The notes below the pieces were generated by a model, which was given only the letters and a program-made list of their open reading frames with translations, was not told where the DNA came from and ran no database searches. Below, piece by piece: positions 31,315-38,830 of a stretch of 64,000 bases of DNA. Made by a program: the position numbers and the translations under genes. This DNA is from Desulfotomaculaceae bacterium (GTDB lineage: Bacteria; Bacillota; Desulfotomaculia; Desulfotomaculales; Pelotomaculaceae): NCBI GenBank assembly GCA_028709235.1, contig JAQVXL010000001.1, positions 46,678 through 110,677 on the forward strand, given 5' to 3'. Numbering within the stretch: position 1 is the stretch's first letter; each line of letters starts with the position of its first letter.

Positions 31315-32124
31315 GTGAGCAGTAAGACACTATTAAAACTATCACTTGATATCGTCATGGCCGTTTTATTTATAGTCCTTATTTATGCTCATGACACGGG
31401 AATTACCCTTCATGAAATCGCAGGGCTGACCATCTTCGCCTTCTTTACTTTCCATGTAGCCTTGAACTGGTCATGGGTTAAAAGCGTCACGAAAAACCTG
31501 TTTACAGCAAAATTTAAGAAAAAATCCAAGCTGATGTATATTTTAAATTCGGCACTGTTGATCTGTGTCAGCGTCATAATCATTACCGGGATTGTGATTT
31601 CAAGAGTTGTTTTTGATTTGGGGTTAAACGGTTATAACCACCACACCATTACCGCCGTGCATAGGTGGTTGGCCTATGCCTGCCTGGGGTTGTTTGCCGT
31701 TCATGTGGCTCTGAACTGGCGGTTTGTATCAGTAAACGTGCGCAAAATATTCCATAATTATAGAGGAGGCAAGTTATGGAAGTCAATGCAACCACTCGGG
31801 GCAGCGGTATTGATTATTTTAGTAGTGTATTTAACCGCCATGCCTGCTTCTGGTAAGAAATCACAGCAATCCACGACAGTAAAAGACACTTTACGCGAGA
31901 ATCCCGCTATGATAAATAATGAATGCAAAACCAAAGAGGATAAGGATTACACAATTTCAAACACAAAAAGTGATACTACAGCAACTTTTAGCCTTACGGA
32001 TTATCTGAGCAATATATTTTGTACCGCTTGCGACAAACACTGTCCCCTTTCAAACCCGCAGTGTAAAACAGGCCAGTCGCAGATGCAGGCCACTAAAATT
32101 CAATACGAAGAGCTTTATAGATAA
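31315..32124 (+). CDS. DUF4405-type membrane protein with Cys-rich extracytoplasmic tail
   Basis: One of the few plus-strand genes. The 269 residues begin with four membrane helices in the DUF4405 pattern. Each half contains a repeated FHVALNW/VHVALNW motif with histidines facing each other (HEIAGLTIFAFFTFH; HRWLAYACLGLFAVH), suggesting b-type haem binding. A fifth hydrophobic segment lies at about 162-180. The polar tail ends in CTACDKHCPLSNPQC, a possible metal or cluster site. The GTG start has AAAGGAG upstream. A redox role at the membrane is inferred; no partner gene is adjacent. Confidence 0.75.
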   Translation: MSSKTLLKLSLDIVMAVLFIVLIYAHDTGITLHEIAGLTIFAFFTFHVALNWSWVKSVTKNLFTAKFKKKSKLMYILNSALLICVSVIIITGIVISRVVFDLGLNGYNHHTITAVHRWLAYACLGLFAVHVALNWRFVSVNVRKIFHNYRGGKLWKSMQPLGAAVLIILVVYLTAMPASGKKSQQSTTVKDTLRENPAMINNECKTKEDKDYTISNTKSDTTATFSLTDYLSNIFCTACDKHCPLSNPQCKTGQSQMQATKIQYEELYR

Positions 32125-32176
32125 ATAGGGGTAATCAGTAACTATATATCGCTTAAAGTATCCCTTTACAACAATA

Positions 32177-32340
32177 CTATGTTAAGCAGTACTCAAAAGC
32201 CTTCATGATCAACCTGCCGATCTCCTCGTCTGTTGAATCAATGCTAATGGTATATTCCTCTACATTAATACCCCTTAATCGGCTTGTATCCTCCTACCCA
32301 GTACAAGTACAGACACAGAGGGAGGAAGATTCTTAATTGC
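32177..32340 (-). pseudogene. Possible gene remnant downstream of the DEAD-box helicase
   Basis: On the minus strand two protein-like pieces in different frames abut: one reads IKNLPPSVSVLVLGRRIQAD then stops. The next reads SRLRGINVEEYTISIDSTDE and continues to YCLT before a stop at 32177. No start codon with a ribosome-binding site is found. This looks like the 3' end of a frameshifted gene; the family is not recognised. Confidence 0.3.
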
Positions 32341-32357
32341 CTAAAAATACCACTCGG

Positions 32358-33590
32358 CTAACGCTTTATCCCTCTCCTGAAATAACCAACTGCACCTGGC
32401 TTACCAACAGGCGTTTTCTTTATTGTATCCTTGTTTTTTGCCGGATCTGTGGTAGTTAAAGGATATGGATGATCTTCAATTACAGGTATCGGTTTGGCTA
32501 TGAGTTTTTCAATATCTTTCAGATATGGCTTTTCATCCGCATCACAAAACGAAAGAGCAACTCCCCCCAATCCTGCCCTTCCGGTACGTCCAATCCGGTG
32601 AACGTATGTTTCTGGCACATTCGGCAGGTCATAATTAATGACATGCGATAATTCTTCCACATCTATGCCACGTGCAGCTATGTCTGTCGCTACCAATACC
32701 CTGGTCTTTTTAGCCTTAAAATTATTCAAGGCCAGCTGCCGGGCCCCTTGAGATTTGTTCCCATGAATAGCTTCCGCCTGTACTTCTACTTTGGCAAGGT
32801 CTTTTATGATTTTATTAGCTCCATGCTTTGTTCTTGAAAACACCAGCGCAGAAGCAATGTCTTTGTTTTTCAATAAATGAATAAGCAGTTGTTTTTTGTC
32901 TTTTTTGCCGACATAATATACTGCTTGCTCAATAATATCAACGGTAGATGATATGGGGGTAACAGCCACTCTTACAGGATTTATTAAAATAGAATTTACA
33001 AGCTTTGTAATCTCCTGCGGCATTGTTGCGGAAAACAACATCGTTTGCCTTATTTTCGGCAAATATGAGATGATTTTTTTTACGTCGTTTATAAAACCCA
33101 TATCCAGCATCCGGTCTGCCTCATCAAGCACAAAGAACTTCACGTGACGAAGGTTTATATATTTTTGGTTAATCAGATCAAGTAACCTGCCAGGAGTGGC
33201 AATCAGAATGTCCACCCCTGCTGTTAATGCATTCGTCTGTGACTTTTGCGACACACCGCCAAAAATCACAGTATTCTTAAGACCTAAATACCGCCCATAA
33301 ACTGTAAAACTTTCGCCAATTTGAATAGCCAATTCACGAGTTGGAGTTATTATTAAAGCCTTAATCCTTTTCGGCGCTTTTAGATTCCTTTGTTCTTCAG
33401 AAAGAATCTGCAGTATTGGTACTGCAAACGCAGCTGTCTTACCGGTCCCCGTCTGGGCACACCCGATCAGGTCTCTTCCTTCAAGCAAGGGAGGAATAGC
33501 CTGTTCCTGTATAAGCGTGGGCATTGTATATCCTTCTGTCTTTAACGCCTCTCGAATAGGCGAAATGAGGTTTAATTTATCAAATAACAT
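32358..33590 (-). CDS. DEAD-box ATP-dependent RNA helicase (RhlE-like)
   Basis: The 410 residues contain all helicase motifs: the Q motif with [44 protein letters not shown], and [10 protein letters not shown]. The compact core and a short basic tail resemble RhlE-type helicases, which remodel ribosomal or structured RNA. The ATG at 33590 follows AAAGGAG by five bases; the frame is open 20 codons further up. It sits between NHEJ ligase and polymerase genes with no obvious functional link. Confidence 0.93.
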   Translation of the reverse strand: MLFDKLNLISPIREALKTEGYTMPTLIQEQAIPPLLEGRDLIGCAQTGTGKTAAFAVPILQILSEEQRNLKAPKRIKALIITPTRELAIQIGESFTVYGRYLGLKNTVIFGGVSQKSQTNALTAGVDILIATPGRLLDLINQKYINLRHVKFFVLDEADRMLDMGFINDVKKIISYLPKIRQTMLFSATMPQEITKLVNSILINPVRVAVTPISSTVDIIEQAVYYVGKKDKKQLLIHLLKNKDIASALVFSRTKHGANKIIKDLAKVEVQAEAIHGNKSQGARQLALNNFKAKKTRVLVATDIAARGIDVEELSHVINYDLPNVPETYVHRIGRTGRAGLGGVALSFCDADEKPYLKDIEKLIAKPIPVIEDHPYPLTTTDPAKNKDTIKKTPVGKPGAVGYFRRGIKR

Positions 33591-33774
33591 ATTTTCTCCT
33601 TTAAATAATTTCCTCCGTAAAAACTTCCTCCCTTTTTGCTTATCCCGCATTCTACCGCATTACCTCTGCGTGCACAACCGTCCCATTGTGCGCCTATATT
33701 AAAACGCCCCCAATATAGCCTTCTCCTAATAGCCTACACGTCAATAACTTACACCTGTAATAATTACTTTCCTT

Positions 33775-34737
33775 TCATCGCCCCTCGACGGTGGGGCATT
33801 CTTCCGGGGTCTTGTCCCAGCGTATGCCTCTGTACACAGGGTGACGGAGAAAGCCTTCTCTGGTGGTGGTAAGATAATCCACGGAGCAGACCAGCAGCGG
33901 CTGCACAAAGATGGTGCGCCGTCTTTCCTCCCGTGGGACTATGAGTGTCTCCCCCGACAACTCCAGCTTACGCAGTCCTTCAAGCAAAGCTTCTGCTCCA
34001 CGCCGGCTAAAACCGGTCCCAACCTTCCCCTGGTAAACCAACCTACCGTCACGGTACCCGCCCAGCACCAGGGAGCCAAGTCCCCGGCCGGCAGAACCGT
34101 GCTGGTAACCGCAGATAATCAAGTCCGCCTCCCTGGTATACCTGAATTTCTGCCAGTCAGGTGAACGCCTGCCAGGCAGGTAGACGCTGCCAAGTTTCTT
34201 AGCCATGACACCTTCCAGTCCTTGAGCAACACAGGCGTTGTAAAAATCCAAACCGGTCCCCTTCATGTATTGAGATACGATAATCTTTTCACCGCCGGCA
34301 ACGGTCTCCTCCAGCAAGTCCTTTCGCTTTTCCAGCGGCAAATCCATAACATTCTCACCGCCTGCATAAAGCATGTCAAAAACCACAAAAACAGCCGGGC
34401 GCTCCACAGCGGTCCGGCCGATCACCTTAATGTCTTTCATCCTGCCCCGGGACTGGAGTGCGGCAAAGGACGGCTTCCCTTCCTCAAACACCACTATCTC
34501 CCCGTCTAGTATTGCCGGCGCGCTGTTAACCTGCCCGTGCAGCCCGGCCAGTTCCGGAAATCTGCCGGTCAGGTCAATACCGTTCCGCGAGTACAGGACC
34601 GTGGTGTTTCCTTCAAGGTAGGACAAACAGCGGTAACCGTCCCACTTCACTTCAAAGAGATGTTCCGGGCTGTCAAACGGTTTTGAACTTGTAGCAAGCA
34701 TGGGGCGGAGCAAAGGTAAACTTTCCACAGTAAACAT
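33775..34737 (-). CDS. ATP-dependent DNA ligase (NHEJ ligase, LigD ligase-domain type)
   Basis: The 320-residue enzyme has the ligase domain only: adenylation motif I EVKWDGYRC with Lys31 as the AMP acceptor, LDGEIVVF, VFDMLYAGG, EGVMAKKLGSVYLPGRRSPDW, and a C-terminal OB fold with YRDGRLVYQGKVGTGF. CGGAGG precedes the ATG. In bacteria such ligases join ends held by Ku. It lies 254 bases downstream of the Ku gene; that gap holds repeat copy D. Confidence 0.93.
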   Translation of the reverse strand: MFTVESLPLLRPMLATSSKPFDSPEHLFEVKWDGYRCLSYLEGNTTVLYSRNGIDLTGRFPELAGLHGQVNSAPAILDGEIVVFEEGKPSFAALQSRGRMKDIKVIGRTAVERPAVFVVFDMLYAGGENVMDLPLEKRKDLLEETVAGGEKIIVSQYMKGTGLDFYNACVAQGLEGVMAKKLGSVYLPGRRSPDWQKFRYTREADLIICGYQHGSAGRGLGSLVLGGYRDGRLVYQGKVGTGFSRRGAEALLEGLRKLELSGETLIVPREERRRTIFVQPLLVCSVDYLTTTREGFLRHPVYRGIRWDKTPEECPTVEGR

Positions 34738-34878
34738 TCAACCTCCGGGTTAATTCAGCGCAAGACTGGAACCTGATACAGTAATGAAATGTGGAACTCC
34801 GGCGCAATTTAGCGGTTTAAACCCGCCTACAACAGAATTGACACACCGCAGGAACAGGATCACACTAATGAGATTACC

Positions 34879-34925
34879 GGGTACACCTCTCTCACAAGCA
34901 TTCCTGCATGCTGAGTAATATCCCC
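34879..34925. repeat. Dispersed hairpin element, copy D (inverted orientation)
   Basis: GGGTACACCTC (34879-34889) and GAGTAATATCCCC (34913-34925) are imperfect inverted arms. Read on the minus strand it begins CCAATCGGGGATAT, like copy C. It lies in the Ku/ligase gap. Confidence 0.5.
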
Positions 34926-34991
34926 GATTGGAAATGCAGAAAATATCACAGGAATTTTCTTTTCTCAAGATTCCCACGACTCACGTCACAC

Positions 34992-35867
34992 TTATGATGT
35001 TTTTCTGCGGGCACGGGTTTTCGCTGCCTTTAATTCAACATCAGCGGCCGCATCCGCAGGCTTGTTCCCCTTTGCCGCCTTTTTCCCGTCTCTTTCTTCC
35101 TTGGCCAGGTTGATACTGGCTTTCAACGCTTCCATGAGGTCGACCACTTTACCGCTTTCCGGCTTGGCGGGGGTTACTATCACTTCTCCGGCTATTTTCG
35201 CCTGGATTATTTCCATCAGGCTCTGCCTGTACGTGTCTGTGTATTTTTCAGGTTGGAATTTCGCCGACAGGCTGTTGATCAGGTTTACCGCCATTTTAAC
35301 CTCGTTATCATGCAGGCTGACCTGGTAATTCATTTCAGTCAGAGCACCGGGATGCCTGATCTCATCCGGATAATGCATGGTGCTCATCACAATGGTCCTG
35401 TCGCTGACCCTGATTGCCGCCAGGCTCTCGCGGCTGCGGATCATCACTCTGGCTACGGCTACCTTGCCGGTCTCATCCATTGCCCTTTTCAAAAGCTCGT
35501 ACACCTTGGCCCCCCCGTCGCCCGGAGCCAGGTAATATGATTTTTCGTAATAGACCGGATCAATCTCAGAGAGATCAACGAAATCCAGAATTTCTATACT
35601 TTTTCCCGGGCTGTTTACCGTGCCTTTTTCAAAGTCTTTGTCCTCAAGGATAATATACTTACCTTTTTCATATTCATACCCGCGCACGATGTCGTCCATA
35701 GCTACCTCCGTCTGGCAGTATGGACAATATTTTCTGTACTGCACAGGGTTTTTACATATTTTATGAAGGTAATTAAACTTAATGTCTTTCTGCTCGGTTG
35801 CGGCGTAAAGTTTAACTGGCACGTAAACCAGACCAAAACTTATGGCGCCTTTCCACATGGAGCGCAT
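34992..35867 (-). CDS. ku: Bacterial Ku protein
   Basis: Ku forms a homodimeric ring on DNA ends and recruits the ligase and polymerase. The 291 residues begin MRSMWKGAISFGLVYVPVKL, the hallmark of the family. The core contains YEYEKGKYIILEDKDFE, and a Lys/Ala-rich C-terminal extension follows the Ku core at about residue 250. GAGGTG precedes the ATG. NHEJ genes are common in spore formers, where they repair breaks before replication resumes; spore-specific expression here is an inference. Confidence 0.95.
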   Translation of the reverse strand: MRSMWKGAISFGLVYVPVKLYAATEQKDIKFNYLHKICKNPVQYRKYCPYCQTEVAMDDIVRGYEYEKGKYIILEDKDFEKGTVNSPGKSIEILDFVDLSEIDPVYYEKSYYLAPGDGGAKVYELLKRAMDETGKVAVARVMIRSRESLAAIRVSDRTIVMSTMHYPDEIRHPGALTEMNYQVSLHDNEVKMAVNLINSLSAKFQPEKYTDTYRQSLMEIIQAKIAGEVIVTPAKPESGKVVDLMEALKASINLAKEERDGKKAAKGNKPADAAADVELKAAKTRARRKTS

Positions 35868-35941
35868 TATTTCACCTCAAATCATTTTGCTTATATAATC
35901 TATTATTTCCTGCGGCGGCAAAGTAATGCGGCTATGGATAA

Positions 35942-35974
35942 AAAGTAAAACCCGGGCTTTTTACTTACCCGGGT
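35942..35974 (-). terminator. Terminator after ytfJ
   Basis: ACCCGGG (35950-35956) pairs with CCCGGGT (35968-35974). On the minus strand it is followed by TTTTACTTTTTA. It separates ytfJ from the Ku gene. Confidence 0.7.
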
Positions 35975-35980
35975 AGCTCA

Positions 35981-36436
35981 TCATGATAATACCGGAGGCA
36001 CGTCCCCTGGCGCCTGCGGAGTTGTCTGGGTTTGTGACTGCCCACCGCCGCATCCAAACATAGACTGGATCTGCGCAATTACCTGCGGCGCCACATCTAT
36101 TAACCGGTCATATACGGCGTTCCCGTCTACCGGCAGCAGGCGGATCTGTCCGTTGCCCACCACCAGGAACCCGATAGGTTTTACTGATACACCTGCGCCG
36201 CTGCCGCCGCCAAAAGCCGGCATCTGGGACTCACCATTTTTCTCCCCGCGACTGCTGCTGGTTTCAAACTCACCGCCGCCGGCGGCAAAACCGCAGGCTA
36301 CACGAGAAATTGGAATAATCACGGTACCGTCCGGAGCTTCAACCGGATCTCCGACCACAGTGTTCACATCAATCATTTCTTTAATGCTTTCCATCGCTGT
36401 TTTCATTAAACCTTCTATCGGATGCTGCTCAGCCAA
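35981..36436 (-). CDS. ytfJ: Sporulation protein YtfJ (GerW family)
   Basis: A 151-residue member of the GerW/YtfJ family, found in spore formers and made in the forespore in Bacillus subtilis. The N-terminal HPIEGLMKTAMESIKEMIDV, VIIPISRVACGFAAGGGEF, the Gly-rich FGGGSGAGVSVKPIGFLVV and a short tail are characteristic. It starts 17 bases after the DUF2953 gene, the same pairing as ytfI-ytfJ in Bacillus. Biochemical role unknown. Confidence 0.93.
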   Translation of the reverse strand: MAEQHPIEGLMKTAMESIKEMIDVNTVVGDPVEAPDGTVIIPISRVACGFAAGGGEFETSSSRGEKNGESQMPAFGGGSGAGVSVKPIGFLVVGNGQIRLLPVDGNAVYDRLIDVAPQVIAQIQSMFGCGGGQSQTQTTPQAPGDVPPVLS

Positions 36437-36453
36437 GCCATATCACCCACCTT

Positions 36454-37137
36454 TTATTTTAATCTGATTGCCAGAGCCTTAAGACTTGTGAAGATAATAT
36501 GGCCAATTCTCACTTCAAATATGCAGTCCAAGCTGGTGTTAAAGCAGGCCTTTTTAAAGTTTGGTGTAACATTTATCACTGGATTAGCCTCACCGGCTGT
36601 AAACACACGGTAAATATAACTAAAAACAAAACCCTTTAATCCCCAGACCGTGCCCGTTAAAATTCCGGTCTGGGAAGGTTCTGCCGCGCCTATTTCAGTC
36701 TGCCAGTGAAAACGACGCAGTTTAATATGTCTAAAAAGATATAAGATCGCGGGGTAATATTTTTTAATTCCGATAATTGCATTGTGCAAAATTTTAAACA
36801 ACCTGGCCAGCGCGGGAATGTGGGCTTTCTTTTTTTCTGCTGATAAGGGCCGGCCATCTTTCCCATCAATTTCAGTCTTGATTTTAAAGGCCGGTCTCAG
36901 CCATTGCAAAGGTCGTAATAGCGGCCGCTTTCTGTCTGCTTCTTTGTCATACGGCTGCTTCTTTATTATAGGTCTTTCCAGCTTGTAATGGATAAATCCG
37001 CGCCACAGCGTAAAATCAAGCGCGAAATGATAGTCCTTTCCCTGCTTCCGGTAGCTCAGCCGCATGGTAATTTTTGCGAGGAAAATAACAAGTAGAAAAA
37101 TTATAGCGATTATGACCAGTAGGTATGCCCTGCCCAC
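36454..37137 (-). CDS. DUF2953 membrane-anchored protein (YtfI-like)
   Basis: A 227-residue protein with one N-terminal membrane helix (LLVIIAIIFLLVIFLAKI) and a soluble domain typical of DUF2953, including FHWQTEIGAAEPSQTGILTG and a C-terminal HIIFTSLKALAIRLK. Families of this type sit next to ytfJ in many endospore formers, implying a spore-related role. It is 55 bases downstream of trpS. Confidence 0.82.
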   Translation of the reverse strand: MGRAYLLVIIAIIFLLVIFLAKITMRLSYRKQGKDYHFALDFTLWRGFIHYKLERPIIKKQPYDKEADRKRPLLRPLQWLRPAFKIKTEIDGKDGRPLSAEKKKAHIPALARLFKILHNAIIGIKKYYPAILYLFRHIKLRRFHWQTEIGAAEPSQTGILTGTVWGLKGFVFSYIYRVFTAGEANPVINVTPNFKKACFNTSLDCIFEVRIGHIIFTSLKALAIRLK

Positions 37138-37192
37138 CTGCTTCCCTCCCGGTCATATTTTTCCACCTTTTGGCGGGAATATACTTTACCTA

Positions 37193-38164
37193 TTAGTTCC
37201 AGTAATCCAATCCGACGTTGTGCCTGGCTTTTTCCAGGTAGACGGCGGCAACTTGCCTCGCCTTGTAAGCACCTTTCTTCATGGTGTCCACAACAAACTG
37301 ACTGTCTGAGGCCAACTTTTTCCGCTCATCCCTGTAGGGCTCGAAGTAATCCCAAATGACGCTGAATATCTCTTTTTTCAGGTCGCCGTATTTAAGTCCC
37401 GGGGTAAGTAACCTCTCCTTGAGTTCCGTCTTGCCCTTTGTGTCTAAAAAATGTGAATAAATATCATACAGTGGGTTCCCTTCTACCGGTTTTGGCTGGT
37501 CAACCGGCGTGGAGTCCGTCTTAATGCCCATAACTTTCTTTTTCAACGATTTCTCATCGCTGAAAATTTCGATGGCGTTGCCGTATGACTTGGACATTTT
37601 CTGGCCGTCGATGCCCGGCACAACCGCCAGCTCTTCCTCTATATCCGGCTCCGGCACCACGAAGGTCTCGCCGTAAGTAGAGTTGAAGCGGATGGCTATA
37701 TCCCTGGCGATCTCCAGGTGTTGCTTCTGATCCTTGCCCACGGGGACCCTGTCAGCCCCGTACAGCAGGATATCCGCCGCCATCAGCACCGGGTAGGAGA
37801 ACAGGCCGTGGCTGGCGGGGATGCCCTTAACTACTTTGTCCTTGTAGGAATGGTTGCGTTCGAGCAAACCCATGCCGGTGACATTGGAAAGAAGCCAGGT
37901 CAACTCGGTTACCTCCGGCACATCGGACTGGATATAGAAAACTGATTTGTCAGGATCGAGCCCCAGGGCTAAAAAATCACAGGCCGCCTCATAGGTCTGT
38001 CGCCTTAAAAAAGGCGCATCGAAAACCGAAGTCAGGGCGTGGTAATTTACCAGGAAACAAAACAACTCGTTGTTTTCCTGGTAGTCCACCATCCTTTTCA
38101 TCATCCCGAAATAATTACCCAGGTGCAAAGAACCCGAGGGTTGAATGCCTGAAAGAATACGCAT
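37193..38164 (-). CDS. trpS: Tryptophanyl-tRNA synthetase
   Basis: Class Ic synthetase that charges tRNA-Trp. The 323 residues have the HIGH-type motif PSGSLHLGNYFGMM, the DRVPVGKDQKQHLE segment and the KMSKS loop. No T-box or trp leader is visible in the 48 bases upstream. It lies downstream of the M50 protease gene, a frequent Clostridial arrangement. Confidence 0.97.
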   Translation of the reverse strand: MRILSGIQPSGSLHLGNYFGMMKRMVDYQENNELFCFLVNYHALTSVFDAPFLRRQTYEAACDFLALGLDPDKSVFYIQSDVPEVTELTWLLSNVTGMGLLERNHSYKDKVVKGIPASHGLFSYPVLMAADILLYGADRVPVGKDQKQHLEIARDIAIRFNSTYGETFVVPEPDIEEELAVVPGIDGQKMSKSYGNAIEIFSDEKSLKKKVMGIKTDSTPVDQPKPVEGNPLYDIYSHFLDTKGKTELKERLLTPGLKYGDLKKEIFSVIWDYFEPYRDERKKLASDSQFVVDTMKKGAYKARQVAAVYLEKARHNVGLDYWN

Positions 38165-38212
38165 TATTTGCCTCCTTGCTGTTGGTAAAAGTCCAGTTGA
38201 ATTATATAATCT

Positions 38213-38830
38213 TCAGATCATTCCGGCCAATCTTAATAAAACGTTCACTAAAGGTATCACAAAAATTTTAAAGATATAGCCTATTGCCCCTGAAAACACC
38301 AACAGGATCAATATAATCATCCCGTACGCTTCAAGGTGATACAGCCATTCCTGCCGGCCAGGCAGAATACCCGCCAGAATTTTTGATCCATCCAGGGGTG
38401 GTATCGGGAGCAGGTTAAAGATGGCCAGCACTACGTTGATATAAATAATGTAAAACATGATCTCAGTAAAATAAGGGAGTCGCAGGTCTATCAAAGCGAG
38501 GTGGATTACAACGGCCGCTATGGCCATAAGCAAATTCGTAGCCGGTCCGGCCAGGGATACCAGGAGCATGCCCCTGCGCATATCCCCCGTGAAACTCAGG
38601 GGGTTTACCGGCACCGGTTTGGCCCAGCCAAACCCGGCCAAAAAAAGCAGGACCAGCCCCACGGGATCGACATGCGCCGCCGGGTTAATCGTCAGCCGGC
38701 CCTGCAAGCGGGCAGTGTCGTCTCCCAGGCGGTGGGCCACCAGGCCGTGCGCATACTCGTGAAATGTGAGCCCGATCACTATGGCTGGCAGCATTAAAGC
38801 TATTTGTTGCAGGCTTGGCAGATTAAACAC
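38213..38830 (-). CDS. Site-2 protease family M50 metalloprotease (YwhC-like)
   Basis: The 205-residue membrane protein has the zinc motif HEYAHG (His24, Glu25, His28) in its first helix and a C-terminal NLLPIPPLDGSKIL motif in a later helix. It lacks a PDZ domain, unlike RseP at 12.6 kb. Such small M50 proteins are widespread and mostly without known substrate. It overlaps the CCA-transferase fusion gene by eight bases. Confidence 0.88.
   Translation of the reverse strand: MFNLPSLQQIALMLPAIVIGLTFHEYAHGLVAHRLGDDTARLQGRLTINPAAHVDPVGLVLLFLAGFGWAKPVPVNPLSFTGDMRRGMLLVSLAGPATNLLMAIAAVVIHLALIDLRLPYFTEIMFYIIYINVVLAIFNLLPIPPLDGSKILAGILPGRQEWLYHLEAYGMIILILLVFSGAIGYIFKIFVIPLVNVLLRLAGMI

Noticed and set aside
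34750-34977. 75-codon minus-strand frame between Ku and ligase
   Set aside because: It crosses hairpin repeat copy D, has no ribosome-binding site and no protein-like pattern.
37139-37192. Possible T-box or trp leader around trpS
   Set aside because: Neither the gap before nor after trpS is long enough for a T-box, and no T-box consensus is seen.
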